A stretch of DNA of 64,000 bases. It comes from Bifiguratus adelaidae. Its lineage: Eukaryota > Mucoromycota > Endogonomycetes > Endogonales. Every line of letters starts with the position of its first letter. Position 1 is the stretch's first letter. The DNA lies in NCBI GenBank assembly GCA_002261195.1, contig MVBO01000029.1:84326-148325 (forward strand), given 5' to 3'. The position numbers and the translations under genes were made by a program. The notes under the pieces were generated by a model. That model did no database searches and had not been told where the DNA came from. It was given only the letters and a program-made list of their open reading frames with translations. Below, one piece after another: positions 48,401-63,400 of this stretch.

Positions 48401-51400
48401 NNNNNNNNNNNNNNNNNNNNNNNNNNNNNNNNNNNNNNNNNNNNNNNNNNNNNNNNNNNNNNNNNNNNNNNNNNNNNNNNNNNNNNNNNNNNNNNNNNNN
48501 NNNNNNNNNNNNNNNNNNNNNNNNNNNNNNNNNNNNNNNNNNNNNNNNNNNNNNNNNNNNNNNNNNNNNNNNNNNNNNNNNNNNNNNNNNNNNNNNNNNN
48601 NNNNNNNNNNNNNNNNNNNNNNNNNNNNNNNNNNNNNNNNNNNNNNNNNNNNNNNNNNNNNNNNNNNNNNNNNNNNNNNNNNNNNNNNNNNNNNNNNNNN
48701 NNNNNNNNNNNNNNNNNNNNNNNNNNNNNNNNNNNNNNNNNNNNNNNNNNNNNNNNNNNNNACTGGGCTCCACAACATTCATGCCACCGCTTCGAAACGA
48801 AGGATCGACAGACGCTTATCTAAACCGCATCCAGTGAGCGCCCCTGCATGTTACACAGTACATTTCAACCAGGACCCTCAACCTTCTTCTCCCCCGCTTC
48901 TCTCTCTTTTTCTTCTTTTCTACACCATGGCGACGGACGGCAACGGTGAGATGGCATTGGCATTGGCATCCATAGAATCGTTGGAGCTGAAGTCGGATGA
49001 CTGTCAGCAACAAGAAGACAGGACTTCATTGGTGATCAATCAGCGCTGCGACAAAGAGAACCAGCAACTATTGCCAACACCGTCACCCTTGCCTTCACCC
49101 TCGCCATCGTCGCCGCAACACCAGCATCAGCAGCCTGTGGCTCAAGAGCTGACGAAGACGCCAGTGAGTGATGCCCAGTTGGGTAGGATCTTCTCCCTGA
49201 TACCGTTGCCCACCCTCGTTCTCGACTCGAGTCTCCGGATCGTCTCGGTCTCGGATAGTCATCTGGCCCTCACAGGCTTCGCGCGAGAGGAGTATCTGGG
49301 GCGGAGCATATATGATTTGCCCGCCTACAAGATTCCTGCTCCGGATATCAAAACGGTCCACAGCTCCATCAGCCACGCGATCAACACGCGAGCCGTGCAG
49401 GTGATGGATGATGTGGACATCGGCCCTGATCTATCCATCTATAATGTGCGAGTAACACCTATTTTCGAGGGCCCAGATCTGCTCTACGTGACCTTGGCGG
49501 CCCATGATGTGACGCGGGGACATCCATTGCGCAGGGACAAGAGGGAACTGCTCTACATGAACGAGACCTACCGAATTCTCGTCGATACAGTCAAGGACTA
49601 TGCCATCTTCATGCTGGACACCGGCGGTCATGTAGTCACCTGGAATTCCGGCGCCGCCATTCTCAAGGGATACACCTCCGACGAGATCATCGGCCGCCAT
49701 TTCTCCATCTTCTACGGCCACGAGGACCGCCTAGCGGACAAGCCCGGAAAGGAGCTCCAAGTCTGTCTACGGGAAGGCAAGGTCGAAGATGAAGGTTGGC
49801 GATATCGAAAGGATGGCTCGCGCTTCTGGGCGAACGTCATGATATCCCCAATCTTCCATTCCGGTCGTCATGTCGGCTACGCCAAGGTCACCCGTGATCT
49901 GACGGAGCGGAAAGCGGCTGAGGCCCGTCTCATCGCGGCGTTCGAAGAGTCATCGAAGCTCAAGTCCGACTTCTTGGCCAACATGAGCCATGAGATCCGG
50001 ACCCCCATGCACGGCATGCTGCTCGCCATCACTATGCTAAGCGGTACGAACCTAGACCAGATACAGCGGGAATACGCGTCGATCATCGAGGATACGGGCT
50101 CAATTTTATTGCAGGTTATCAATGATGTCCTCGACTACTCTAAACTTTCATCGGGCACGTTCTCGATCACCCCAGATGTCCTCGATGTTCAAGAGATCAT
50201 TGGGACCGTCGTCCGCAATTGCAAAACTACTTTGAAACCAGGCGTGGAACTGGAGACCTACATTCAGCCAGGGTTTCCCAAACACGTGAATGGAGATACC
50301 CTGAGGTATCGTCAAATTCTCCAGAATCTGGTCGGAAACGCCGTGAAATTTACCGACAAGGGGTCGATTAAGATCCGTACCACATTTTCTGAACACAAAG
50401 AAGATGATATGGCGTACGAAGTCTCCACCGAGGTCATAGATACCGGGATCGGAGTGCCTGAAGACGCTGCCAGCTCCCTGTTTACCCCGTTTAGTCGGTT
50501 TGCGGATTCCTCCCGAAAGCGGTACCAGGGTACCGGACTTGGCCTGTCCATCTGCAAGAGTTTGGCGGAGCTCATGGAAGGGTCTGTCGGTTTCCACTCC
50601 AATCCTGAAGGCCAGGGTAGTGTTTTTTGCTTGACTGCCAAGATGGGAAAGATTGATAATATTCAAAGTGAAGCGCGACGCAAAGCCGAGTCGTCGTCTC
50701 CAGACCCCAGTGTGGAGATCAAGAGGATTGCGCCACACAAGCATCTGCTGCTGGTCGAGGACAATATCATGAATCAGACGATCATGCTGAAACTGCTCAA
50801 CATGATCGGGTTTGAAAAGGTTGACACGGCATGGCACGGGGCCGAAGCGGTGCGGATGGTCAAACAGAAGCCGCTGTCGTATAATGCCATCCTCATGGAT
50901 ATCAATATGCCGGTGATGAACGGCGTGGAAGCGACCGTGGCGATACGAAAAATGAGCCGGGATGTGCCTATTATAGCCATGACCGGAAACGCCCTCAAAG
51001 GCGACGCGGAAACCTACCTTGCCAAAGGGATGAATGACTACATCGCCAAACCGGTCCATCGACAACATCTGGTGAAAGTTCTGTTGAAATGGATCGGAAT
51101 TTGAGGTACGAATTGTCATTTGCGGCACGATTTTTCAAGCTTTTTTGAAGTTCGGGTCAGGTGTTCGCATAGGGGTCTGTTTCTGGGATCCTTGGGTCGC
51201 AATGGCGGTCATATCATGCATGTCTCACGACAACGTTTTTCACCTCCCGTCGCCAAGCGACCGATAAATGTAGATATCAAAAACACTCACGAGTACAGCG
51301 CCAATATACCTTCCCGATGACAGGTCAATATGTAGTCTTGTATTTTGGCCGTTTCTCTCAGAGTTTATACGAGGATGATGGCGCATATCACCTTGGCCAT

Positions 51401-54400
51401 TGCGACATGCAGTAGTGATTCGGAACAATGAATGCTTGAGCTACTATAGCATACGGCTCACAAGGCGTTGGTGTACTTGAACAGGCAGAAACAAGCTAAT
51501 CCTATGGTGATTGCTTGGTTGGATACTCTATTAGATTACAATTTTCAAGTCGTAAACCGACCTGGTATCATGAATGTTCTGCCCGACGCATTGTCACGGC
51601 TGCTCGATCCAGGCTGGGAGATGAATAGTGAGGATGACCTTCTGATCGCTAACGATGCTCGCATAGCTGCAATCGAGATCAGGGATGGTGATGTCACCCA
51701 CACCACCAGACAATGAGCGTCCTGCATTCCTGGAGAAATACCATTTGTTCCGCCACTATGGTGCTGATGCAATAGTCCATGCCGTTAGCGCTGATGGCAT
51801 CGCCAGCAAGCGTTGGAAATAGCTAAGCGCTGTCCAACATGTCAGAAATGGATCATCCCCCGGAAAGGCTATCATCCCCAAGGAACTGTTCATGCAGATT
51901 TGCCGGGTGACCACTGGGCAAGTGACCTTGCTGGCCTTTCCCTACCTCATCAAATACGTGCTGTTTAGGGCAGAACTTTCTTTTCCCGTCACATTGAAAC
52001 CTTCCTTCTAGGTGATAACATATAGGGATTTCCTCCACCAAAGCTTCGTCCCCAATTAATGAAGGTACACCTCCTTCTATCTGACTTACAAGAAAACGAA
52101 GACTAGTGAAAATTGTATCCTAGCCCAAGAGAATCACCTCTACAGACACGTCTGTTAAAGCCTAGACGGTCACCCCTCAGCACGAGCTAATATGGCAAGG
52201 CGGATTGGGATCGCGACGTCGGCAGAAGTGTGAAAGCGCCCACCACAAACGATTTAGTCACAAACCACAGAATGCAGACGCTGATGTTGGATTTCAGGGA
52301 CAAGTTTTGTTTGGTCAACACATGATCCATACACCAACGCTTTCGGCATTCCCGTTCACCATCGGCATCGGCGACCTCATTGTCGTAGAACTGCTCAGAG
52401 AGTAGTTCATTAAGCTATTTGTCAACTATTTATAATCAAAGCCTGTAATACTTTCCGCTGATCCCGATCGTTTATGCCCAATCTCTTGACTTCGGCCCAG
52501 TTCAGCAAAGCGTTGCCTTTTTTGTCCAGGTGGCCGGGAGGCGTTGAGCCTGGGCTAGGTTTACAGTGGCGTTCGGCCGGTACCCGAACGCGGGGGTATC
52601 TTGGGCGACCGAGGAGGCAAAGGGCTTTGCACCGGCCCGAAGGTGCCGCTCCATTTAAAAACCCTACCCACCGGCGTGTTTGCTTAGGTCGTTTGCTGAA
52701 CGCCCCGCGAACGCGCACTAGGATTGACATGTCTGCTCTAATGAACAAGCGCATACCTTAATTTTATGAGCAGGCAGTAGAAACTCTGCGCGCATGTTAT
52801 TTTCCTCAACTCGAAGGTTAGTGGGACCGCGATTTTTAAGCTCTAAAGCGCAAGAAAGTAACCACAACTGTACATTGCAGGTCAAATCTATCTTGATCAC
52901 GCCGGCGCGACTATTTATTCCATAGAGCAATTAGGAACCTTTCAAGCTGATCTGAGAACCCATTTATATGGCAACCCGCATTCGCATTCGCCGTCTTCCA
53001 TTCTTTCGACCAGCAAGGTTGAGGCGGTCCGAAGACGCGTTTTGAAGCACTTCAATGCCGATCCTGGAGAGTATGACATAATCTTTACCGCCAATGCCAC
53101 AGCGTCCATCAAACTTGTAGCGGAGATGTTTCCTTGGCAGCAAGGGAGTCAGTACGTCTTTTTTCAAGAGTCCCACACAAGCATTGTTGGTATTCGTGGA
53201 TTTCTTGATAACATCCCTGGCACAACATCCCATATGGTGAGCGAACGAGAGCTGAAGGAAGCCCAGTATTGTCTGGAAAAGGGCAATAACGAGGCACCAT
53301 CTCTTTTTGCATATCCTGCGCAATGCAACTTTACTGGTACGCGATTTCCTCAAAGTTTTGCTCACAGTGTCGCTCGCAACAATCAAAATTTCAAAGTTCT
53401 GTTGGATGCGTCCTCATTCTGCACTACTGCCGCTCTTGACCTTTCCAATATTGAGGGCTCTCCTGATTTCGTCAGCTTCTCCTTCTACAAGATATTCGGT
53501 TCCCCAACTGGTCTCGGAGGGTTACTGGTCAAGAAAAGCAACGCAAGCATCCTCAAGAAAGCCTACTTTGGAGGTGGAACCGTAACAGCGTTGATAGGCG
53601 TCGAGCATTGGCACCAGTACTATACGGAATTGCACGAGAAGTACGAAGATGGCACGATCAACTTTTTGGATATCATTGCGCTAGGTTATGCGATGGATGC
53701 TTGGGAACGGATCTTTACGTCCTTCCAACACATTTCACGTCACGTCACCTCTCTGACGGCCTATGCATATGAAACGCTCAGTCGCCTGACCCATTGCAAC
53801 GATACCCCCTTATGCAATTTTTATAATGTATCGGCTACCGAAGGGCGCATACAAGATGCGACTGGACAAGGGCCGATTCTTAATTTCAATATGCGGCGAG
53901 CTGATGGTAGCTGGATTGGAGCTGTGGAAGTCGAGAAAAGGGCCGCTTTGGCTGGCGTCCACGTCCGTACCGGCGGATTTTGCAATCCAGGGTAAGTCTA
54001 CAACCAAGAGCAACCGTCAATCCATGTACTATTGTTCAGAACACTGGACCGCAGGAGCAACCAATTATGGCTGAATATTTCCCCGGATCTCATCAAGGCC
54101 AATTTCGCCAACGGACACATTTGTGGTGACGATATCGACCTTGTCAATGAACTGCCCATTGCGTCTTTGCGCGTGTCTTTTGGTGCGATGACATCCATTA
54201 ACGATATCGACGCACTGATTGTGTTTCTAAGTAAGAACTATGTCGATGTGAACCCTCGTATTCCGGACCCGCCACGTCCATTCGAACATGGCGAAATAGG
54301 CGATAGCAATCCTACTACCGCCTTTGTTCGAGATCACATGTCTATAACCAAAAAGCCCAGCGAGCATGCAGAGAAGGTCTGCGACAAGAGCTCGTCTGCA

Positions 54401-57400
54401 AGCGGAGGCCTCAAGGTAAGTTGCCGGCACCATGTCTGATGGCCACGCGTCATGAATACTGAACTGTAGCTAAGCACCGATTGCTGTACTTTATTACCCA
54501 TCATCAAAGAACTCTAAAGCTTTCAAATTTACCCAAGGCAATTTGATAGTAATGCATTGTAGAATAGGGTTAGGGACCTTGACGTGAATATAAAGGCAGT
54601 CGGGATCGTGATAGATCGGGCTTAACTAATAGATACATAGGGATATCGGGATGGTACGGAATGAACCACAACGTTCGATCACATCCAAGGGCGCAGTGAT
54701 TTCGCCATATGTTATAGTAGCATTGTTCGGGAGCATAGCCTCTTGCAAAGTCCATACTCTCTTCTCCACCATGCGCAGTCTAAGAGATGGTCCAAAGAAT
54801 TTAGAGCCTCAACCCACCGGGGGGGGAGTCGAAATTCCCACGAATACAGTTCTTGATACAAGATCCGTTTATAAGCAGGGTCATGATTGCAAAAGCGCCT
54901 GAATCGGCACGCTGGAGCCATTCTGTTCTGCTTGTCGATGAATCCTGATCCGCCTCGTGCTGATGTCGCTCGAGAATTGCCTTGGCACGTTCTTGCTGGT
55001 CAAAGAAAGCGGAAATTTTCTCTTCAAGTCCCTGCGGATATGTCCATTCAGTACGTGGCGGCTGGTCCCATGCTGCTTGTTCCTTCTGAGAGATAGTATC
55101 CAAGACTCGACTTTCACCCAGGTAGATCTGCACTTCGACTGTACTCTCATAGATGTCGTGCATGATACTCACTTGCTGGTTTCGTTCATTGATGTCTGAC
55201 TGATTGATGCAGATAGCGTCTACCCACAGCGTACGGGTCTTCGACCTTCGCAGGCGGCGAAGTGCTTTCCTGAGGTTAATCGTAACCTGGAATATACGGC
55301 CATCGAGTCGGATTGGTACAGTGTCATGGGGATTCCCCCAAACATAGGACAAAGCTTCGTAGACCGGTTTATCATTCGGTGAGACGACGCTCAATGTACA
55401 GGAGACCTTGTCAGTCCATTCTTCCTGGTTAAAGAGTAACGAGACGAATTTCACGACGGTCAGCATTGGCCGGTGGTTTCGTACTGGTCTGTGAGACTCC
55501 AGTAATGCAAATGCCGTCTTGCTTCGTTAAAACTACGGACAATTGCATTTGAACATTTACCGCGGCAAAACTTAACCATTTTAGTTAACAAACACCGGCA
55601 GAAATATTCGCGTTAATTAATCGACCGCTGGACTTCATCGTTCAATGATGACGAAAGGCTTCCAGAAAGAATGTTATGACAAACACTGACGACTATTCTA
55701 CTATATTGTAATTGCGCCAAGTCCTACTACTTATAAAAGCCTCGTTTGAAATCTAGCGAACATGCAGAACGACGAATTCGAGGGGCAACGAGAGCTTCGC
55801 GCACAACAGCCGACGAACGATAGTACAGTCGGCATAAGCAGTAGGAATTATTGAAGATTATAACTACGTACCTTTTGCATAATGGGTCAGCAAGTTAATT
55901 TATGGTGCAAGTAGAAATACTTAGCGAAAGCGACTCGATCTTAGGATTTAGGGGTAAGTACCATGAATTAGACCCGAAACCAAGTGATCTTACCATGGCC
56001 AGGTTATTATAGACCGAATGGGTGCCTGTTGCAATAGGCTCCAATGAGCTGTGGTAAGGGGTGAAAGGCCAATCTAACTTGGAGATAGCTGGTATTCCGC
56101 GAAACCTATTTTGGCGGATAATAAATTTGAACTATTTTCTACCAGATCATGAGTCTAGTGCTACGTTTACACTAACCCGCAGTATTAAATTAATTGAGAA
56201 GGGAACGGACTTGAACCGCCATTGAGTACTTGACTCACAAATTTACAGTTTGCCCTGCCGGGTATTAGACAACCTATTATGGGCATATACGAGGTAAGTA
56301 GCAGGTTTAGAGCACATAATTGACGAGTCTTTAGGCACCAGGAAGACGAATGGGCCAGGTCATGAGGTACATGAGGTCACGGAATCTCGCCCAAGTGTTA
56401 CGCATGTCCATGAACAAGTTGTGCAGCATACCGTAGCGTGGATACCAGGTCTTCCAACACCACATGCTGTATCGCTTAGACCTTAGCTCCATAGAAAAAC
56501 GACCCCTCTCGCAGTGTAAATTAATTTAGTTCATTAATAAAAAACGAGCAGCCCTCAATAATGCCCACGAAATAGTGAATGCCCGGGAATGGATATAACC
56601 CTAATGCTAAACAAGTCGAGAAATGGCTCAAAGAAGGTACAATAGTCAAAGCTCCAGTTGGAACTGAGTGGAACTCACCCATAACATTCGCCGCAAAGAA
56701 AGATGCAAACGGGAATCCGACCGCAAAGCGACCATGCTTGGATCCTCTGCACATTAACCGTTTATTAATTGAGGATGATCGGTATCCACTGCCACTAATC
56801 AAAGACATCTTTCGGGCTATGAATGGGGCCAAAATCGTTTCTACTCTAGATCTGCGTACTGCTTTCCATAGATTCCCCATCTCTAAACCACATCAACATA
56901 AACTGGCATTTACTGTAAGAGGAATACATGTTCGCTGGTTGTCCTTTCGGACTCAAGCCCATCTCGGCGCGATTTCAGAGAGTCACCGCTAACATGTTTG
57001 GTGATTGTCCTTATGTACAAGCCTTTGTTGATGATGTTATTGTCTTCTCTAATAGTTTTGAGGAACACATAAATCATGTACAAGTTGTTATTGACAGACT
57101 AACTAAAGTAAATCTCATCTTGAATCCTGAGAAGTGTCACTTTGCGCAGAGCTGTGTCTATGTACTTGGCTTCTGCATTAGTCCGAAGGGCATACAATTG
57201 GATCAACGAAAAGTTACAAATGTCTTGAAATGGCCTGTACCTCAAACGGGAAAAGACATACAACGGTTCTTAGGTGTAGTTAACTTCTTTCGGGACCATT
57301 TACCACGATTAAATGAGATTACTGGCCCGCTAGATAGGTTACGGAATGAGAATAAACTTGGTAAACTTTGGACTAAGGAATGTCAGCAATCTTGGGAAAC

Positions 57401-60400
57401 CTTGCGAAAGATACTGACTACCGCTCCTGTTCTCAGTTATCCAAACACTGCTTTCCCGTTCTTCCTAGCCACTGACGCCTCCAATTACGGAATCGGCGCA
57501 GTACTGTATCAAGAGTATAACAATAAAGTACATTATATTGGCTTTGTTGCAAAATCCCTGTCTAAATCACAGAGGAATTACTCTACAACAAAACGTGAAC
57601 TCCTTGCAGTTATCTTCGCATTTCATAAGTTCCATGCGTACCTATGGGGCAATAGATTCACTTTATTCACTGATCATAAGGCACTCGTATATCTGAATAC
57701 CCAGAAGATTGCCAATGCTATGATGATAACATGGATGGACACGCTACTAAAATATGACTTTGACGTTGTCCATCGCCCAGGCATTATGAATATCCTGCCA
57801 GACGCACTATCTCGCCTAATCGCACCAGAATGGATGCTGGAGGGGAATGATGCACCGCAAACAAAAGATGGCAATGCCAAAGCACGAGTAGCAACAGTCT
57901 TTATTAATGAGCATGAAGACATGATAGTACCACCGCTGGCAGATCGTCAAGTAATTCTTGAAAAGCATCATCTGTTTGGTCATTTTGGATCAGATGCAAT
58001 CGTTAACGCTATGCACAATGAAGGAATGCATTGGAAAGGAATAAAGAAAGATGCAATTGAGTTAATCCGAAGCTGCAGTTTGTGCCAGAAATGGAACATT
58101 GCGAAGCACGGATTCCATCCTCTCAAGTCCATAGACGCTGACTTACCTGGTGATCACTGGGCAATAGATACAGCAGGACCCTTTCCAACATCACACAATG
58201 ACAATCATTACATTCTGGTCTTAGTAGATGTATGTACAAGATTCTGTATCCTACGCGCAATTCCAGATAAGTCATCTGTCACAGTCGTGCGAAAAATGAT
58301 CCAAGTCTTCTGCGACTTCGGCTTACCGAAGATATTACAGTCAGACAATGGCACCGAATATGTAAACGAATTGGTCAAGCTCTTTATTCAAGAAGCTGGT
58401 ATAGATCATAGACTAATATCTACATATCACCCACGTGCCAATGGACTCGCAGAAAGATTTGTAAAGACTTCAGTAGAAGCTGTAAGAAAAGCAGTGAGCA
58501 TAAACACAATAGACTGGGATTATTATGTTCCCAGCATACAATTAGCCTTAAACAACAAAACAAGAGAGCTTACAAAATCAGCTCCTTTCACACTCATGTT
58601 CGCAAGAGTAATGAATGGCTTCAAAGACTATTCAAATGATGAACCAGTTTCTCCTGAAACTGAAGACAGGCTGATACAGCGTATACACGATATGTCAAAT
58701 GTAGTGTTTCCTGCAATCAGAGACAGAGTAAACCTCATTAAGACTAAACAAAAGGAAATGTACAATGATTCACATCGAATGGTACAATTCCCAGTGGGAA
58801 GTCATGTTATGTTAAAGAAGCCAATCAAGCCAACTAAGCTTGAAGCTCCTTATACTGGACCCTATGAAGTTATACATCGAACTCAGGGCGGAAGTTATAC
58901 ATTGAAAGATACACAAAGCAATGAGCTATTACCTAAAGGTTATCTCCCATCGGCATTAAAGCTGATATCTCAAGATGAACCTATAGATAGAGGTGACATC
59001 TATGAAGTGGAAAAGATCATAAAGCACAGAGGCGAACCTGGTTCACGAGAATACAGGGTCAAATGGAAAAATTACCCATCAAGCCAGAATACTTGGGAAC
59101 CTGCAAAGAGTTTCCTAAATCAGGATGCTGTAGACAAGTATTGGAAATCTGTTACCAAAATTAAAACCGCCAACGTAAGTGCAACGCAAGATCATAATAC
59201 CAGATTCTCAAAGAGACAACGCAACCATTGAAGATCGGTTTGCAACCTGGAGGGGAATAATGTCGTATCCGACACTTAGAAATAGGTTGCTGAGTTTCAA
59301 CAATGTATCTTATCAATAGACTTCTCTAATACAATAATTAGTCATTGTAGATGATCCATGACTCTAAGACAGTGTTCTAAGTACACGATCCAACACTAGG
59401 CCATAAAGGACCTAGAAGAAGCCGTTAGTCTTAGTCAGCACCAATCAGAGTCTGCTGAGATTCAAATTACATACTCCGAATAGAACTGAGACAAGGCACC
59501 AGTCAATTGCAATTCGGAATTGACTGTGCGTGCAACCAGCCATTGGCTGATAATAACTTCGCTAATCTATTAGATGCGGGTACTCAACGGATCTAAAATA
59601 TCACTTTATGTATATAACAAGACTACATACAAAGGAATAGATAACTTAGTCTCAAGGAACTACTCACTTACCTCTGAGAACATAACCGCTATAACAAGAC
59701 CACATGCTTGCACACTAAGTACATGAAAAGGACAACTGCTCTTCGCGCATTCCTCTCTAAGCTCTTAAAATCTTATTCGCAGATATCTAACAGCAAATGG
59801 TAGTCTACTATATTACTAACTGTGATTCTTACCGATGGGCTCGCACCTGTGATCTTGCAACCAACGAGTGTATGAAATGCGAGAATACCAGCAAGAGAGA
59901 CGAACACGATAAATTCTACCGAACTCTTCCAGTATCGATAGTCCCATGCCTCACCACTTGTACCTCTTGTCATTGAACCACTTAGAGTTTAATCTGCACT
60001 TTACCGACGGTGTCCAACGCCAGAGACCCGAGAGGTGGGTTGACACAACAGTCGCTGTCAAGATCAAAACTATTGAAAAAGCACGAAGTGAAAAGCGGAA
60101 TCGAGCAGGCGTAGCCGAACATAATGTGGCCAGAGGAGCGCTTCACTGCCTACTGCGACAATGATTACCACTGCCAACAGGATGTTCTATTACCAGTTGG
60201 CTACGTACACAGCAACAAGAAGGCAGTCAACAAGAAACATTGTTGGTAGCGCCCATCTCGCGAGTTAAGCCGCAATGAGTAGCGCGAACGCACTCACTGA
60301 TACCACACTTTGTTCGTTGCTGTAAGGTACGTAGATAAAGATGCGTTTTATACATGTAGGATTATGATACCGGGCCAAAAAGAACCTTTTATGGCACTGT

Positions 60401-63400
60401 CCAAACGCACCGTCTCGAAGGAGGCGGTAGCTTATAAACATGAACCACCAACATATCAATGTCTTCAAACTTCTAATCAGAACGAAGTACATCACTCAAA
60501 TTACCCAATTCGTTTCTTTTGGTGAGAAATTTGAAGGTGGGTAGTAGATTGAGGGGATTTTGTACTCTATAGGAAAGCATGTAGGATGATATTTGCCAAC
60601 GGTGGCTGCAAGGTCGCTCACGAATACGAGCATATCAATCTTTACTGGCTGAAACCTTTCTACTAGGTGTGCCTCCCTCTACTGACGACGATGACGACGA
60701 TGACGATGATGTAGATGATGTGGAGCATGTGGCGACAACGCGACAGACGCAAAATTGGAACGACAACGCATGTTCCGGCGGCGACAATTGCAGCTACCTC
60801 GGAACTCTGAAAGGCAACATTCATTAGGCTGAAATACGGGTTAAGATCCCATGTTGAAGTATCGGTAAAGTGCCAGTAAGACCAATGATTTTACGGAAAT
60901 AGTATATAGATTGAATATGACTTCCCCGAGACTTGCGATCTTCTTCATGGAAGTGAATTCACTCATACTTGGGTGACGTTGTTTCAGTTCGCGGTTTCCA
61001 GAGCGGTCGGAAGCGCCAACTTCTGTATTCCTTTATTCACTTGATCCTTCTTCTGACTACATTGGACTGCACTGATTTCTAGGACTAAGGAGTTGACTAC
61101 AAAAGGGGGAGCATCACCGATTCAACGTAGTTAGAACTTCTGGCCAACTCTTGGCATCCCTTCATATGGCACAGCCTTGTTCAAGTCGATCCACATCTTC
61201 TCCGCTTCTGTGCCTGGCATAGGAGCAACCATTCCGTTGATTATCCAAAGATCTCTCTCAACTTCTTCAATGTGAAACTCCCAGTCCAATCCTCGCTCCT
61301 TGATAAAGGGAGCAAAACACGCCTCCAACCTGTCCAGAGCTCGAGCTCTTTGTTCCACACTTGGCATGCTACGCGCCATACCAGATATTCTCCGCATCCA
61401 ATGGGATGAAGATGACGATCACATAAAAAGCTGGAATGTTAATTGGTGGCCGGGTGTACAAAGCTGTTAGATTCTCCGATATTTGTCGCTTGTCATCTTC
61501 CGAGAAGGCGTCCTTCGGATAGTAGATACGATGCAGTGGCATGTTGTAGAGTATCGATGTCTTGGATATGCCGTTTTTGCCTAGGTATGGAATTCGCTGT
61601 AACCGCACGTCTTATATACACCCTCAGCTTGAGCAGTTTTTTCCATATTTGGCAATAATTGCGCTAAAGCTTGCGTAACGCAGAAACGCGATATTTTCCT
61701 CCCCTTATTTCTATCGCGTAAAATCTCCCCAGAGTAGGGCTGTCTTTGGCCCACTCATGAGGAGTGACTTGGGATTTTTGGGAAGGACTAAGTTAGGGTC
61801 AGTGAGTTAAGTGCATCAGCAGAGTTACCTGTACTGGCAAATTTCACTTGTTTCGCTGGGTTCCTAGGCAACTCTCCGTAGATAGGGAACAACTATGTGG
61901 TGATGACCTCAATGCCGTAGAATATGGCTTGAAATACGCCACAGAACAGTATATGCGATATCAGCTGGTCTATGGATCAGGCACCAAGAAGCTTCTATTT
62001 GGGGAGTTAAGCTTTCTCAAATTTATCAGCAGTGTCCTCTCACGTGAGCTCCGTACACCCAAGTGGCCCTCACCGAGTCGGGCGTTCAACATTCAACACA
62101 GCCCAGTTTTGGTTTGCTTGCTTTCCAGAAGTATCGTGTGTCTGTGGCCTGTACTGCAGACTCAAACCAGTCATGGCTCATGAGCCGCATCTACTTCTTT
62201 CGCTCAAACCGTGAGACCTTTGCACGGCTCCACCATCCAAGGTACAGCGAAGTGAGTTGCCCTGAAACACAGCAGATTATCTACTATCCTATATGCTGAT
62301 ACCGAGATACGAGTGGGTGGTCCATATGGTGCAACCATCGGAAACGGAGGGTACCTCTCCAGTTCGCTGTCTGCGCTTGCTATCCCCCGGTAAATGACAA
62401 ACCTGGTCCCGAGCTAGCGCGAAGAGAGCTCTAATAAGGTCCCTAGATGGCGGAGACATCCGAGGATTGTCCGAGCTTCTTATTCTTGAGAGGATTATGA
62501 ACAAACTGAAACCGAAGTGGAAACTCAAGGAGGCTCCTATTCCGGCCGATGTTTTTGACATGATTGGCGGTACGAGCATCGGCGGGTAGGGAGGGAACAC
62601 ATTGAACCAAACAGTAAATTCAGGGTGCAATTGTCCAGGTTGATAGTGCTCTTATTGGCGAGATTACGCTTGTCTGCCAGCGATGCGGTCAACGTTTCCT
62701 TATGCACTGCTCGACCATTCGACTTTATACGAAAAAGTTCTTCCATCTTTTCCGCGCTCAAGATTTGGAAAAGGTTTTATATGCGAATGCTTAAAGCGAG
62801 GCCACAAGCAAATGCAATCACCGTTTAGCAGTACGATCAGTGTTCATGCTCACCGCAAGTGCCCCAATCCACTTGACAAACCTACGTTATGAGCTCCTGC
62901 ATGCCGTACCAACAAGTGCTCCAGTAGCTTCACACTTCTCGGATAAAAAATTGTCTTCTGTAGATAACTCAGAATGGTACATGCTTTCTCATATGTACAC
63001 AATGTGTTCCGCTGTTCATCCATAAAGCATATAACACAGACTTATTTAGCTCCTTCCCTATAATCTAGAGCGAATAAACACTGCTCGGCTTCTATACATC
63101 GGCCTTGGTTCCATCTTGGGATCACGATGACGACGAGCAGGAACTGTCGGATGATGATCGAGAGTCTACCGACAGTTTGATTATTGTAAGTTCAGCCAAG
63201 GGGCGGCAAAGGTAGTTTATCGATCTTTACATGGATGCAGGCGCAAGGTCCTTTTTCACGACAACCTTTTTCTATTCGACGAAAAGAAATCCCTGTCAAT
63301 GAAGCCGCAAGTGAAACCCAAGGTCGAGTCATAGTAAGTGTGTGTGGAATGCAGATCAGCTATCATTTGTCAGATGTTTTGAATGCATTCAATAAAGTTA